The position numbers and the translations under genes are program-made. The notes beneath the pieces are model-generated. The model was not told where the DNA came from. It ran no database searches and saw only the letters and a list, made by a program, of their open reading frames with translations. Shown here piece by piece: positions 1-7,572 of a stretch of DNA of 15,447 nucleotides. How positions within the stretch are numbered: the stretch's first letter is position 1; the number at the start of each line of letters is the position of its first letter. The stretch spans positions 1-15,447 of the forward strand of contig JAQTPV010000017.1 in the NCBI GenBank assembly GCA_028712605.1, read 5' to 3'. This stretch comes from Minisyncoccota bacterium. GTDB lineage: Bacteria; Patescibacteriota; Minisyncoccia; Minisyncoccales; CG1-02-41-26.

Positions 1-563
1 GACCAATATTCGGTAGGGATGAAACCTTTGATTTCTTTTTCGCGGTCGCAAATCAATCTGACAGCCACTGATTGCACTCTGCCAGCTGAAAGGCCCCTCA
101 TAACTTTTTTCCATAGAAACGGTGACAGCTTGTAGCCAACCAGCCTATCCAAAACCCTTCTGGCTTGCTGGGCGTCAACCAAATTTAAATCTAACGCCCT
201 GGGGTTTTTTAGGGCTTCCTCAATAGCTGATTTAGTAATCTCATGGAAGACTATTCTTTGGGGCTTTTCTAAATCCAAAACCTCTGCTAAATGAAAGGCA
301 ATAGCTTCCCCTTCTCGATCCTCATCAGTAGCTAAAATAATAGACTTGGCTTTTTTGGCCTCCTCTTTTAAGATTTTTACCTTGGAACGGGCCTTAGTGG
401 GTATGACATATCTAGGCTGAAAATCTTTTTCTACATCAATGCCCAACTCACTTTTAGGCAAATCCCTAACGTGCCCAAAAGATGACTCAACCTTATAGTC
501 TTTGTTTAAAAATTTACTAATCGTTTTGGCTTTTGTGGGGCTTTCTACAATAATTAATTGCAT
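1..563 (-). CDS. topA: DNA topoisomerase I, N-terminal part (runs off left edge)
   Basis: Type IA topoisomerase, which relaxes negatively supercoiled DNA by cutting and passing one strand. The ATG is at 563-561 and 187 codons are visible before the window edge; the rest of the gene lies outside. The visible part is the Toprim domain plus the start of the next domain. It has the conserved glutamate in VESPTKAK (E7) and the metal-binding DxDxE motif in ATDEDREGE (D80, D82, E84). The conserved stretches QQARRVLDRLVGY (about 132-144) and SAGRVQSVAVRLI (about 159-171) are typical of bacterial TopA. The active-site tyrosine is expected beyond the edge and cannot be checked. It is the last visible gene of an mfd-dprA-topA unit, 16 bases after the dprA stop. 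No Shine-Dalgarno motif precedes the start. The family assignment is secure. Confidence 0.96.
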   Translation of the reverse strand, partial: MQLIIVESPTKAKTISKFLNKDYKVESSFGHVRDLPKSELGIDVEKDFQPRYVIPTKARSKVKILKEEAKKAKSIILATDEDREGEAIAFHLAEVLDLEKPQRIVFHEITKSAIEEALKNPRALDLNLVDAQQARRVLDRLVGYKLSPFLWKKVMRGLSAGRVQSVAVRLICDREKEIKGFIPTEYW

Positions 564-579
564 GCTTGTTGCTTTATTA

Positions 580-1470
580 TTAGCGGCGAAGCGCGTATAC
601 ATTGCCGCCTAAGTTCTTTACTTTACTGTCTAACTCCATCAGAGAGATAGCGCTGGAGATTTGAGGAGCAGGTAGGTTGGTTAATTCAATGATTTTATCT
701 ATGGTTTGGCTGCCCATTTGGAGGGCTTGTAAGATAGCCTTCTCTACTTCATTTTCGTTGACGTTGAGAGCGGTATTTTGGCGGCTGGGCGGCTTAATGT
801 CAAATTCGTCTAAGATATCATTGGCTGATTCTACTAATTGAGCACCTCGTTTTATTAAAAAATGACATCCTTTGGAATTTTGGGAAAGAATATTACCGGG
901 CACGGCGAAAATTTTTCGGCTATATTTTCTAGCGTAATCAGCCGTAATCAAAGCACCCGATTTCATTTTGGCCTCCACCACTAAAATCCCAAGGGATATT
1001 CCTGCAATTATACGATTTCTTTTCGGAAAAGTAAACTTGGAGCCAGGGGTACCCGAGCTATATTCAGAGATTAAACAGCCGCCTTTTTCTAATATCTGTT
1101 TGGCCAACTTGAGGTTTTCTTGTGGGTAGATTGACCGTTCATCCAAGCCAGTACCTAAAACCGCTACAGCTCTGCCGTTGGCTTCTATTGTTCCCTTGTG
1201 CGCCCAGGTATCAATGCCCAAAGCCATACCAGAAACAATGGTTAGGCCGGCCGCAGAGAGGCTGATAGAAAAAGAGAGGGCAATTTCTTTACCATAGCCA
1301 GAGCAGAGCCGAGTTCCCACAACAGCGAAACATCTCTCTTGGTTAAATTCCAAATTACCCCTGAAGAAAATTGTTTTTGGGGCGCTGGGGGTCTTCTTCA
1401 ACCTGGTTGGATATTTTTCATTATCAATATCTATTGATTGTATTGGGTAGTGCCCTAAAAATCTTTCCAT
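580..1470 (-). CDS. dprA: DNA-processing protein DprA (Smf)
   Basis: DprA binds incoming single-stranded DNA and loads RecA during natural transformation; a general recombination role is also possible. The 296-residue protein has the usual order: a short N-terminal region, a Rossmann-like core and a C-terminal winged-helix domain (about 240-296). Core motifs are VGTR (51-54), SGMALGIDTWAHKG (80-93), FPKRNRIIAG (148-157), SGALITA (171-177) and VPGN (190-193), all characteristic of the family. It begins 15 bases after the mfd stop and ends 16 bases before topA, so it is probably co-transcribed with both. The dprA-topA neighbourhood is common in bacteria. DprA is a hint that this organism can take up DNA, but no uptake pilus or ComEC gene lies in the window. 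No Shine-Dalgarno motif is seen. Stop is TAA. Confidence 0.96.
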   Translation of the reverse strand: MERFLGHYPIQSIDIDNEKYPTRLKKTPSAPKTIFFRGNLEFNQERCFAVVGTRLCSGYGKEIALSFSISLSAAGLTIVSGMALGIDTWAHKGTIEANGRAVAVLGTGLDERSIYPQENLKLAKQILEKGGCLISEYSSGTPGSKFTFPKRNRIIAGISLGILVVEAKMKSGALITADYARKYSRKIFAVPGNILSQNSKGCHFLIKRGAQLVESANDILDEFDIKPPSRQNTALNVNENEVEKAILQALQMGSQTIDKIIELTNLPAPQISSAISLMELDSKVKNLGGNVYALRR

Positions 1471-1485
1471 TGATTTTAGTGCGTT

Positions 1486-3432
1486 TTAGTTGCTTGATTT
1501 TAATCTCTCTACAGCCTCGTTTAGCATTTGACAGTAGAGGTTTAGGCCGACTTTATTGACACTGCCAGATTGTTCCTTGCCTAAGATGTTACCAGCCCCC
1601 CTGATTTCCATATCCTGGACAGCAATTTTATAACCAGACCCCAATTCTTCAGCTTGTTTAAGAGCGGCGAGCCTTCGTTTAGCCAATCCTTTTAATTTGC
1701 CTTTGGGATATAAGAAGTAAGCAGAGCTTTGTTTGGTCGACCTGCCAATTCTGCCTCGCAGTTGGTAAGCTTGGGCTAAGCCAAGCCTAGTGGCATCGTC
1801 CACGATTAAGGTATTGGCATTAGCGATATCTAAACCATTCTCAATAATGGTGGTGGACAATAGAATATCAATTTGGCCTTGTTGAAAGTCTGTCATTGTT
1901 TTAATGATATTTTTCTCTGGCAGTTTAGCATGTAAAATACCGATGCGAGCTTTCGTATCCAATGCCTCTAAAAATTTTTGGTAGTTTAGCATTGTTTGGA
2001 CCTTATTATGCAGGAAATAAGTCTGCCCACCTCTTTTTAGTTCATCAGCAATAGCTTTTTTAATCGTTTCTTTATGAAAGGGCACGACAAAAGTTTTAAC
2101 TGCCTTTCGGCCTTCGGGCGGGGTTTGAATGAAGCTAATTTTTTTCAATGAGGACAAGGCTAAATACATAGTGCGGGGGATTGGGGTGGCTGAAAGATAC
2201 AAAACATCCAAGGCCGGATTTCGTTTTCTTAATAACTCTTTTTGCTTGACACCAAAGCGTTGTTCATCATCAATAATTAAAAGGCCTAAATTTTTAAACT
2301 CCACTTTTTTAGCCAAAAGGCTGTGTGTGCCAATAACAATATCAGCATTTCCATTTTTCAGTTCGGTTAAGGTTTTTTGACGTTGGCTTGATGTTTGCAG
2401 TCGCGATAACAGAGCAATTTTAAGGGGCAAACCATTAAGCCTTTTTTGAAAAGTGGAGAAGTGCTGTGAGGCTAAAACAGTGGTGGGAGCGATTAAGGCT
2501 ACCTGCTGACCATTTTCTGCTGCCTTAACAGCTGCCCTTAGGGCAATTTCAGTTTTACCAAACCCAACATCGCCGCAAACAATGCGGTCCATTGGCTTCG
2601 CATTGTTTAAGTCCTCTTCAACTTCCTCTAAGGCCTGGGTTTGATCTGGAGTTAAAGAGTACCCAAAGGTGTCATCTAAGGTATCGTACAATTCTTTTCG
2701 TTTGAGGGGTGGCCTTGAGGCCATCTCTTTTTCAGCGAACAGGGCCAGAAGCTCCTGGGCTAATTTTTCAGCTCCTTCTTTAATTCGGCTTTTAGTTTTT
2801 TGCCACAGAACCCCGCCCAGCCTTGATAGTTTGGGCTCTTGAAAACCAACATAACGAGATAACTTTCTTTCCAAGCCAACCGGTACATACAGCTTGTCGC
2901 CAGCTGCATATTCTAAAATATAATACTCTTTTCCCTTAGCTTGGGTTTTGCTGATTTGTGCGAACTGTCCAATCCCATGGTCCAAATGCACTAAGTAATC
3001 GCCAGGCTTTAACCCCTTTAAGTCCGAAAAGACTTTTTGTGATTTAAGCCGCCTTTTTAAAAGGTTTTTAGCCGTTTTTTCATCAGTAATTTCTTGCGGC
3101 AGTTTTTCAATATTCTCCAAGGTGTTGCCTAAAAAATCTAATCTCACTGCGAAGTTAAGATTGATAGGGAAAACATCAATAACCCCACCTCTTTGGGAGA
3201 ATTCGCCTGGATCTTTCACCTGAAAAACTTTTTCATAGCCCAGTTCATCAACTCTCTTGAGGGTTTCAGAAATGCCAATTCGCTGGCCCTGCTCTAAAAA
3301 TAGAACATTATCTTGCCAAAAAGCCTGGGTTTTTAAGGCATTCAAAATCATCGTCTGATTTTCCGAAAACCAAGAATTTTCTTTTTCCAAAAAATATGGG
3401 GCGATGCTTACGACTAAAGCGCTTTTAAACAT
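1486..3432 (-). CDS. mfd: Compact transcription-repair coupling factor Mfd
   Basis: Mfd is a DNA translocase that pushes stalled RNA polymerase off DNA and recruits UvrA. This protein has 648 residues against about 1150 usually. In order I see: a short remnant of domain 1a (1-45), a domain 2/UvrB-interaction-like segment (about 46-115, with GEFSQRGGVIDVFP), the RNA polymerase-interacting domain (about 140-205, with GDYLVHLDHGIGQF), and a helicase motor with Walker A GDVGFGKTE (287-295), DDEQ at 388-391 (usually DEEQ), SATPIPRT (414-421) and the TRG region ending YQLRGRIGRS. It stops just after EIRGAGNILGKEQSG, so domain 7 is absent, and domains 1b and 3 are missing between the domain 2-like part and the RID. 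A stop codon lies a few codons upstream in frame and a good promoter abuts the start, so the N-terminus appears real. First gene of mfd-dprA-topA. Confidence 0.93.
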   Translation of the reverse strand: MFKSALVVSIAPYFLEKENSWFSENQTMILNALKTQAFWQDNVLFLEQGQRIGISETLKRVDELGYEKVFQVKDPGEFSQRGGVIDVFPINLNFAVRLDFLGNTLENIEKLPQEITDEKTAKNLLKRRLKSQKVFSDLKGLKPGDYLVHLDHGIGQFAQISKTQAKGKEYYILEYAAGDKLYVPVGLERKLSRYVGFQEPKLSRLGGVLWQKTKSRIKEGAEKLAQELLALFAEKEMASRPPLKRKELYDTLDDTFGYSLTPDQTQALEEVEEDLNNAKPMDRIVCGDVGFGKTEIALRAAVKAAENGQQVALIAPTTVLASQHFSTFQKRLNGLPLKIALLSRLQTSSQRQKTLTELKNGNADIVIGTHSLLAKKVEFKNLGLLIIDDEQRFGVKQKELLRKRNPALDVLYLSATPIPRTMYLALSSLKKISFIQTPPEGRKAVKTFVVPFHKETIKKAIADELKRGGQTYFLHNKVQTMLNYQKFLEALDTKARIGILHAKLPEKNIIKTMTDFQQGQIDILLSTTIIENGLDIANANTLIVDDATRLGLAQAYQLRGRIGRSTKQSSAYFLYPKGKLKGLAKRRLAALKQAEELGSGYKIAVQDMEIRGAGNILGKEQSGSVNKVGLNLYCQMLNEAVERLKSSN

Positions 3433-3449
3433 AATCTTTGTTTCGTTTT

Positions 3450-3478
3450 ATAATATTTGAGAGCCGGCAGATTGTAAA
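3450..3478 (-). promoter_or_regulatory. Sigma70-type promoter for mfd-dprA-topA
   Basis: On the minus strand TTTACA (3478-3473) is followed after exactly 17 bases by TATTAT (3455-3450). Expected transcription start is around 3443, leaving a leader of roughly 10 bases before the mfd ATG at 3432, with no Shine-Dalgarno sequence. It sits between the terminator of the upstream operon and mfd, so mfd has its own transcription start. Pattern-based call only. Confidence 0.6.
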
Positions 3479-3497
3479 GCTAATTTTGGCATATTTC

Positions 3498-3529
3498 AAA
3501 AATATTCTCTCGCGGGAGGAGAGAATATT
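3498..3529 (-). terminator. Rho-independent terminator after the glycosidase gene
   Basis: A perfect 11-bp inverted repeat (arms 3501-3511 and 3519-3529, AATATTCTCTC / GAGAGAATATT) encloses a 7-base loop. On the minus strand the hairpin is followed by five T residues. It begins 19 bases past the glycosidase stop codon at 3549, as expected for the end of the glycosyltransferase-permease-glycosidase transcript. The stem is AT-rich, but its length and perfect pairing make it the best hairpin in the window. Confidence 0.7.
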
Positions 3530-3548
3530 CATAGAGATATGTAGCTAA

Positions 3549-4565
3549 TTATTTTATGGTGTCTTTCATTAAGTCCCAATAGCTTGAGTCGCCATGTTTG
3601 GTTTTTAACCAATAGGCCCATTCAACACCCCAAAGATAAATTTCAGGCAAGCCGGTTTTTCTGGCAAATTCCAAGTTTCCTTTTAGGTCTTTTACTTTAA
3701 AACTTTTTAGTTGTTCTGCAACAGGCATTTGGGTTAACGAGCGGTTTTCAGTGCCCCAGGGTTCAGCTTGTAATTCAGCGATAATTACTTTTTTAGTGTC
3801 AGTAAGTTTTTTGACTATTTCTGCTCGGGCTCGGTAGAAAAGAGGATTATATTGCCAGTGCTTCACAATGCCAAACCAGGGATGCCAAACAGTACGATAA
3901 AGTGTAGTGCCTAAAATCTCTGATAACCCAGCGGCCTCTCGCCAGGTACTCAATTCACCGCTGTCAGTGATTAAAACGGGCCGAGTTGGGTCAAGCGATT
4001 TTACTAAACGGATTTCTTTTTGCAAAAACCCTTTGTCAGGCGGAGGACACTTGCCGAAAAAATCTATTAATGGCTCATTTTCCACCTGCCAAGTGGTGAC
4101 GGCAGGGTTATTTTTATAATGATTAATTACTTGGGTTAAAAATTCAAAAGTCTCTTCTTGCTGTTCTTTGATGGATAAGGCATTGGCCCAATCAGGCTGG
4201 TGGCATTCGGGCCAGCGAGGCGCTTTTTGTCCAACTGCTAAAATCACTTTTTTATTTTTTTGCAGGGCTTGGTTAATTTGCCAGTCTAAATCTTCAAAAT
4301 TGAATTGGTCATCTTTCGTTTCTGCTTGCGACCAATAAGCCACTAATCTTAAGTTGGGCACATTCAAATCATTAAGTACGGCCAAGTAGGCCTCTTCCCA
4401 ATCTAATCCTAAGTATTCAGCGTAAATACGGCTAAAAGTGGCTCCCCAGATTGGTTTTTGGCCAAAAGACCAATCAATCCAGCCAATAGCGTAAAAAAGG
4501 ATAATAACAGTTAAAAGTATGATAAGGATGGTAAGCATAATTTTTTTAATAATTGGCCAAGCCAT
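3549..4565 (-). CDS. Membrane-anchored clan GH-A-like glycoside hydrolase
   Basis: Probable retaining glycosidase with a TIM-barrel fold, tethered to the outer face of the cell membrane. Residues 7-29 form one strong hydrophobic helix after a short basic start; the remaining ~300 residues are soluble and would face outside. The clan GH-A pattern is visible: an Asn-Glu-Pro motif in TWQVENEPL (E164, likely acid/base) and a second glutamate 100 residues later in VIIAELQAEPWG (E264, likely nucleophile). WGATFS near residue 40 and LWGVEWAYW near 311-319 are also typical of barrel strands in this clan. I cannot assign the GH family (GH5-, GH42- and GH10-like are all possible) or the substrate. It lies 6 bases after the EamA gene and is the last gene of a three-gene unit. 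A catalytically inactive glycan-binding protein is a less likely alternative. Confidence 0.8.
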   Translation of the reverse strand: MAWPIIKKIMLTILIILLTVIILFYAIGWIDWSFGQKPIWGATFSRIYAEYLGLDWEEAYLAVLNDLNVPNLRLVAYWSQAETKDDQFNFEDLDWQINQALQKNKKVILAVGQKAPRWPECHQPDWANALSIKEQQEETFEFLTQVINHYKNNPAVTTWQVENEPLIDFFGKCPPPDKGFLQKEIRLVKSLDPTRPVLITDSGELSTWREAAGLSEILGTTLYRTVWHPWFGIVKHWQYNPLFYRARAEIVKKLTDTKKVIIAELQAEPWGTENRSLTQMPVAEQLKSFKVKDLKGNLEFARKTGLPEIYLWGVEWAYWLKTKHGDSSYWDLMKDTIK

Positions 4566-4571
4566 AGTGAG

Positions 4572-5477
4572 TTAAAAAGTTGAGAATAGAAGGCCAACCC
4601 CCGCGGCGATTAAAGCAATACTGACTGACTTTTGGATTAAAACATTGGGCGTTATTCTTTCCTTGATTACTTTAGGCAGCTTCCACGATAAGATGATGAC
4701 TATCAAGAACAAGAAAACGTATTGTAAGCCCTGTAGGGCGGCGGTTAAGGATAGGGGCCCTAAAGTAAAGGCGTAGTTAAATAAGATAAAATTTAAGGCG
4801 CCGCAGGTTTGTCCAGCCAGAAAGATGCTGGCTTTATCTCTTTTGGGTCGTTTAAAATCAAAAGCAATAGCCTCTTTGATTTCAGGGATTAACAAAAGCA
4901 TTAGGGCGGCTAAAACTCCACCCACCCTCACCCAGATGAATCCATTCACAAATCCTTGCTGGGCGTAAATGAATTGGGAAAGCAAGTGTGCCACGCTAAA
5001 TAAAAAGGCGGAAAAAATAGCAATCAGGATAGTGCCTTCAGTTATTGTTTTTTTGCCTCTGGTTTTTTCTAAACTGATTAAGAAACCTCCAGCTACGATA
5101 ATGGCAAAAGCTATTAATTGGACAGAGGTTAAAGTTTCCTGTCCTACCAGAAACCCCAAGGTTAAAATAAAAATAGGTGTTAATCCGCCAACTAACGAGG
5201 CTATGCGTGAAACCTCGGCCTGACTTAAAGCATAAAAGAAAAAGAGCATGGCGGCCACATAGAGAAGCCCGCTTAATAAGTCCAAGGCCAACGAGAGCGG
5301 GGGAAGGATGCTTAAGCCCCAAGGGGCTAAAATCAGGCCTAAAATTCCTAAGAAGCCCACATAAAAAGTCAGAACCGCCGGGTTGGGGAACATTGTCTTT
5401 TTGAGGAGATATTTGTCAAAAAGATGCGTTAAAGCACCAAAAAAATAAGAAACAATGGTAATGATTAACCAAAGCAT
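4572..5477 (-). CDS. EamA/DMT-superfamily membrane permease
   Basis: A 301-residue, very hydrophobic protein with about ten predicted transmembrane helices arranged as two similar halves, the layout of EamA-type drug/metabolite transporters. The first half ends near residue 135 with FAIIVAGGFLISLEKTRGKK and the second starts about 148. Both halves have the typical glycine/proline-rich helix ends (GLTPIFILTLGFLVGQE at 98-114). Family members export or import small metabolites, and a few relatives (ArnE/ArnF type) flip lipid-linked sugars; the substrate here cannot be read from sequence. It is sandwiched, with 6-base gaps on both sides, between a glycosyltransferase-like gene and an extracellular glycosidase, which suggests a sugar- or lipid-linked-sugar substrate (inference). 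No Shine-Dalgarno motif at normal spacing. Confidence 0.85.
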   Translation of the reverse strand: MLWLIITIVSYFFGALTHLFDKYLLKKTMFPNPAVLTFYVGFLGILGLILAPWGLSILPPLSLALDLLSGLLYVAAMLFFFYALSQAEVSRIASLVGGLTPIFILTLGFLVGQETLTSVQLIAFAIIVAGGFLISLEKTRGKKTITEGTILIAIFSAFLFSVAHLLSQFIYAQQGFVNGFIWVRVGGVLAALMLLLIPEIKEAIAFDFKRPKRDKASIFLAGQTCGALNFILFNYAFTLGPLSLTAALQGLQYVFLFLIVIILSWKLPKVIKERITPNVLIQKSVSIALIAAGVGLLFSTF

Positions 5478-5483
5478 ATCGCT

Positions 5484-6812
5484 TTAAGTTTTAAGCTCCG
5501 AAATAATTTTTTCAATATTGTAAGTGCCCATTTTTTCTACCTCAATAAAGCCCTGCATGGCCGCTTCAGCAAACCAGCCATCATTGAGCAAGTCAAATAA
5601 CCATTGATGGGCATATTTTGGATTGCTTTGAGGGATGCCCGATCCGATTTTAGAAAGCCATTTCTTGTTGGCCTCCTCTTGAGCGCCTATGGTCGGAGCC
5701 ATTACAACCGGTATGCCTAAGGCAGTGTAAAAAGAAAGTTCGCTGGGCTTCGTCCATAGAATATCAGTAGTTCTTAGGGCTTCATTAAATTGGAAAAAAT
5801 AATCATTAATATCTTGGGAGAAAAGCAACCAGATATTGCGATTCAAATGCTCGGTTAAGCCAGCATCGGTAATCTTTCTGATGATTTTTTCTTTGACCTG
5901 TTCTTTTATACCTATTGATAGGATAAATCTGATTGATTCCCTTTCCAATTCGCCCTTAAAAGACTCTATAAGGTTCAGAGCAATACCAAATTGAGCGCCT
6001 GCCCCTCCAATAGCGAAAGTAATGGTTAAGGGGTGATTTGGTAAAGATGGCAAAGAACCCAGGTATTTTTTGACTAAAGGAGAGTATTGCTGGCGGTATT
6101 TTCCTTGCGGGTCAAGATTAATTAAACGGTATTTTAAATCCTGTTTGGCGACCTCCATCTCTCCGCCTATATTTTCTTTGGGCAAGGGATAGCCAGTTTG
6201 AAAAATATTTTTTCTGGGAACGCCATAAAGAATCAACCTTTCGGTTGTTCTTTGATTGGGGGTAAAGTATTTAATGCGGCTTTTTTGTGGGATAAGCGGC
6301 GCCCAAGTTCTGGCGATATCGGTATCGCAAACCACGCAGAAAATCTCACGGTTGTATTGACATTCTTCAGCCATAAAAGCGGGCGTAAAAAAAGTACTCA
6401 CTATCGGCAAACCTTTGCTTCTTAGATCATCCATCAGGGAACAGCCCCAGCCTTTTTTAATTAAAGAGTAATTTTCTTTCAAAGAATAGGTGGGCCGCGA
6501 TAGGTCCCGTTTAGGGTAAAAAGTCCAAATGCTTTGGAATTTATCAAAGATATAAAATATTAACTCGCCAATTAAGGGCACTCTTTTGAAGCGGGAAATA
6601 AATTCATAAACTTTCCTAGATGATTCCCAAAGGTCGCGGTCTTTTTTGGGTATGCCAAAATAGCTGTTGGCGTTAATCACTTTTTGATCAGGCGCTAAAT
6701 AGCGTAAAGGGTAAGCGGTGCGTTGGTGGCCATAACCCATATCTACGGCAATAACCCAGGCTTTGGGCTTTTGGATATTTTGTTGGCTTCCGCTTTTTTT
6801 CTTAATAGGCAT
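5484..6812 (-). CDS. GT-B glycosyltransferase-like protein (MGDG synthase/MurG-related)
   Basis: A 442-residue soluble protein resembling two-domain GT-B enzymes of the MGDG-synthase/MurG type, which move a sugar from a nucleotide donor to a lipid acceptor. Supporting features: a glycine/histidine loop near the N-terminus (DMGYGHQRTA, 24-33); CVVCDTDIARTW (159-170) and the GVPRKNIFQTGYPL segment (197-210) at the end of the N-domain; a glycine-rich turn FAIGGAGAQFG (266-276) opening the C-domain; and the donor-binding-like stretch TDILWTKPSELS then ALGIPVVMAP and GAQEEAN (349-382). The usual KPGG in this last region reads KPSE here, so donor binding may differ. No transmembrane helix is obvious. 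First gene of a three-gene unit with a permease and glycosidase, behind a good promoter. The exact reaction is not known; a related non-catalytic or epimerase-like GT-B protein is possible. Confidence 0.65.
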   Translation of the reverse strand: MPIKKKSGSQQNIQKPKAWVIAVDMGYGHQRTAYPLRYLAPDQKVINANSYFGIPKKDRDLWESSRKVYEFISRFKRVPLIGELIFYIFDKFQSIWTFYPKRDLSRPTYSLKENYSLIKKGWGCSLMDDLRSKGLPIVSTFFTPAFMAEECQYNREIFCVVCDTDIARTWAPLIPQKSRIKYFTPNQRTTERLILYGVPRKNIFQTGYPLPKENIGGEMEVAKQDLKYRLINLDPQGKYRQQYSPLVKKYLGSLPSLPNHPLTITFAIGGAGAQFGIALNLIESFKGELERESIRFILSIGIKEQVKEKIIRKITDAGLTEHLNRNIWLLFSQDINDYFFQFNEALRTTDILWTKPSELSFYTALGIPVVMAPTIGAQEEANKKWLSKIGSGIPQSNPKYAHQWLFDLLNDGWFAEAAMQGFIEVEKMGTYNIEKIISELKT

Positions 6813-6835
6813 AATGTTGGCAGTTGAATTCTATT

Positions 6836-6865
6836 ATTATAGCAGAAACTTTAATGTTGTGTAAG
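6836..6865 (-). promoter_or_regulatory. Extended -10 promoter for the glycosyltransferase operon
   Basis: On the minus strand TGCTATAAT (6844-6836) is a perfect -10 hexamer with the upstream TG dinucleotide. A partial -35, CTTACA, lies 18 bases upstream (6865-6860). The predicted start near 6829 gives a leader of about 17 bases before the ATG at 6812, without a Shine-Dalgarno motif. The same TGCTATAAT core occurs upstream of pth. Confidence 0.65.
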
Positions 6866-6898
6866 TTGGGTGTAAAAAATAAAAAAGAGTAATAATAT

Positions 6899-6921
6899 AA
6901 AACCCCTGCTTTTTATAGGGG
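6899..6921 (-). terminator. Probable terminator of pth
   Basis: On the minus strand CCCCT (6921-6917) pairs with AGGGG (6907-6903) around a 9-base A-rich loop, followed directly by TTTT and then by more T-rich sequence (about 6870-6890). It starts 26 bases past the pth stop. The stem is short (5 bp, four of them G-C) so the call is moderate. Confidence 0.5.
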
Positions 6922-6947
6922 CAGAGGTAAAATTAACCTTGGGTTCT

Positions 6948-7523
6948 CTACTTATTAAATTTAGTCATGGCTTTATCAATGCCATCAGTAATTATCGTTT
7001 CTATCGCTTTAGTGGTTTTCTGGAGGCTGGCAGTTAGCTCTATTTTATCTTGGAGTGCAAATTTACTTAAAACAAAGTCTTTGAGGTCTAAACTTTTTTT
7101 CAACTCCTTATTGGTTCCGATTCTTATTCTTATAAAATCTCTATGTCCTAGAGCGGACATAATGGATTCAATGCCCTTATGGTGGTTGGCACCTCGTTTT
7201 TTGACTATTTTGATTTGTCCTAACGGAAAGACCACATCATCATGCACCACAATAAGATTGGTATTGGTATCTTCGAGCCGGCTTTTGGCCATTAGCTTTT
7301 TGACAGCGTCACCAGATTCATTCATAAAAGTTTGCGGTTTAGCCAAAATAACTTTTTGACCAGCCATTTCAGACTGTGAGGTTGCAGTATTGTATTTTTT
7401 AATTAACCTAAAATCTGGGAAATTATTTTCCTTTCCGAAAGCATCAACTGCCAAAAATCCAACATTATGGGGGGTATTTTCGTATTGGGGGCCTGGATTG
7501 CCCAAGCCGATAACTATAAACAT
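6948..7523 (-). CDS. pth: Peptidyl-tRNA hydrolase
   Basis: Cleaves the ester bond of peptidyl-tRNAs released by stalled ribosomes so that tRNAs can be reused. At 191 residues it has normal length for bacterial Pth. Conserved elements: GLGNPGPQY (6-14, with N9), the catalytic histidine in TPHNVGF (H19), KPQTFMNESG (62-71, with N68), and VVHDDVVFPLGQIKI (92-106). The usual glycine-rich GGHNG turn reads GANHHKGI (111-118): the histidine is kept (H115) but the following asparagine, a substrate-contact residue in the E. coli enzyme, is lysine (K116). Transcribed alone from an extended -10 promoter and followed by a terminator-like hairpin; divergent from lepB. Stop is TAG. Identity is secure; the substitution is noted as odd. 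Confidence 0.95.
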   Translation of the reverse strand: MFIVIGLGNPGPQYENTPHNVGFLAVDAFGKENNFPDFRLIKKYNTATSQSEMAGQKVILAKPQTFMNESGDAVKKLMAKSRLEDTNTNLIVVHDDVVFPLGQIKIVKKRGANHHKGIESIMSALGHRDFIRIRIGTNKELKKSLDLKDFVLSKFALQDKIELTASLQKTTKAIETIITDGIDKAMTKFNK

Positions 7524-7539
7524 AAAATCTTATTAGGAT

Positions 7540-7548
7540 ATTATAGCA
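7540..7548 (-). promoter_or_regulatory. Extended -10 promoter of pth
   Basis: Minus-strand TGCTATAAT (7548-7540), a perfect -10 with upstream TG. No convincing -35 is seen 16-18 bases upstream, as is common for extended -10 promoters. The predicted start, about 7533, leaves only around 10 bases before the pth ATG at 7523 and no Shine-Dalgarno motif. Confidence 0.55.
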
Positions 7549-7572
7549 TCTTCTTTCCCATAGTAGAACTTC

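Noticed and set aside
3433..3548. Missing N-terminal part of mfd hidden by a frameshift upstream.
   Set aside because: The gap holds a promoter and a terminator hairpin, with a stop codon in frame soon before the ATG and no Mfd-like coding sequence.
6967..7359. 130-residue reading frame on the plus strand opposite pth.
   Set aside because: It is antisense to a full-length gene with conserved Pth motifs, has no recognisable domain and no promoter; it is a by-product of the pth codons.
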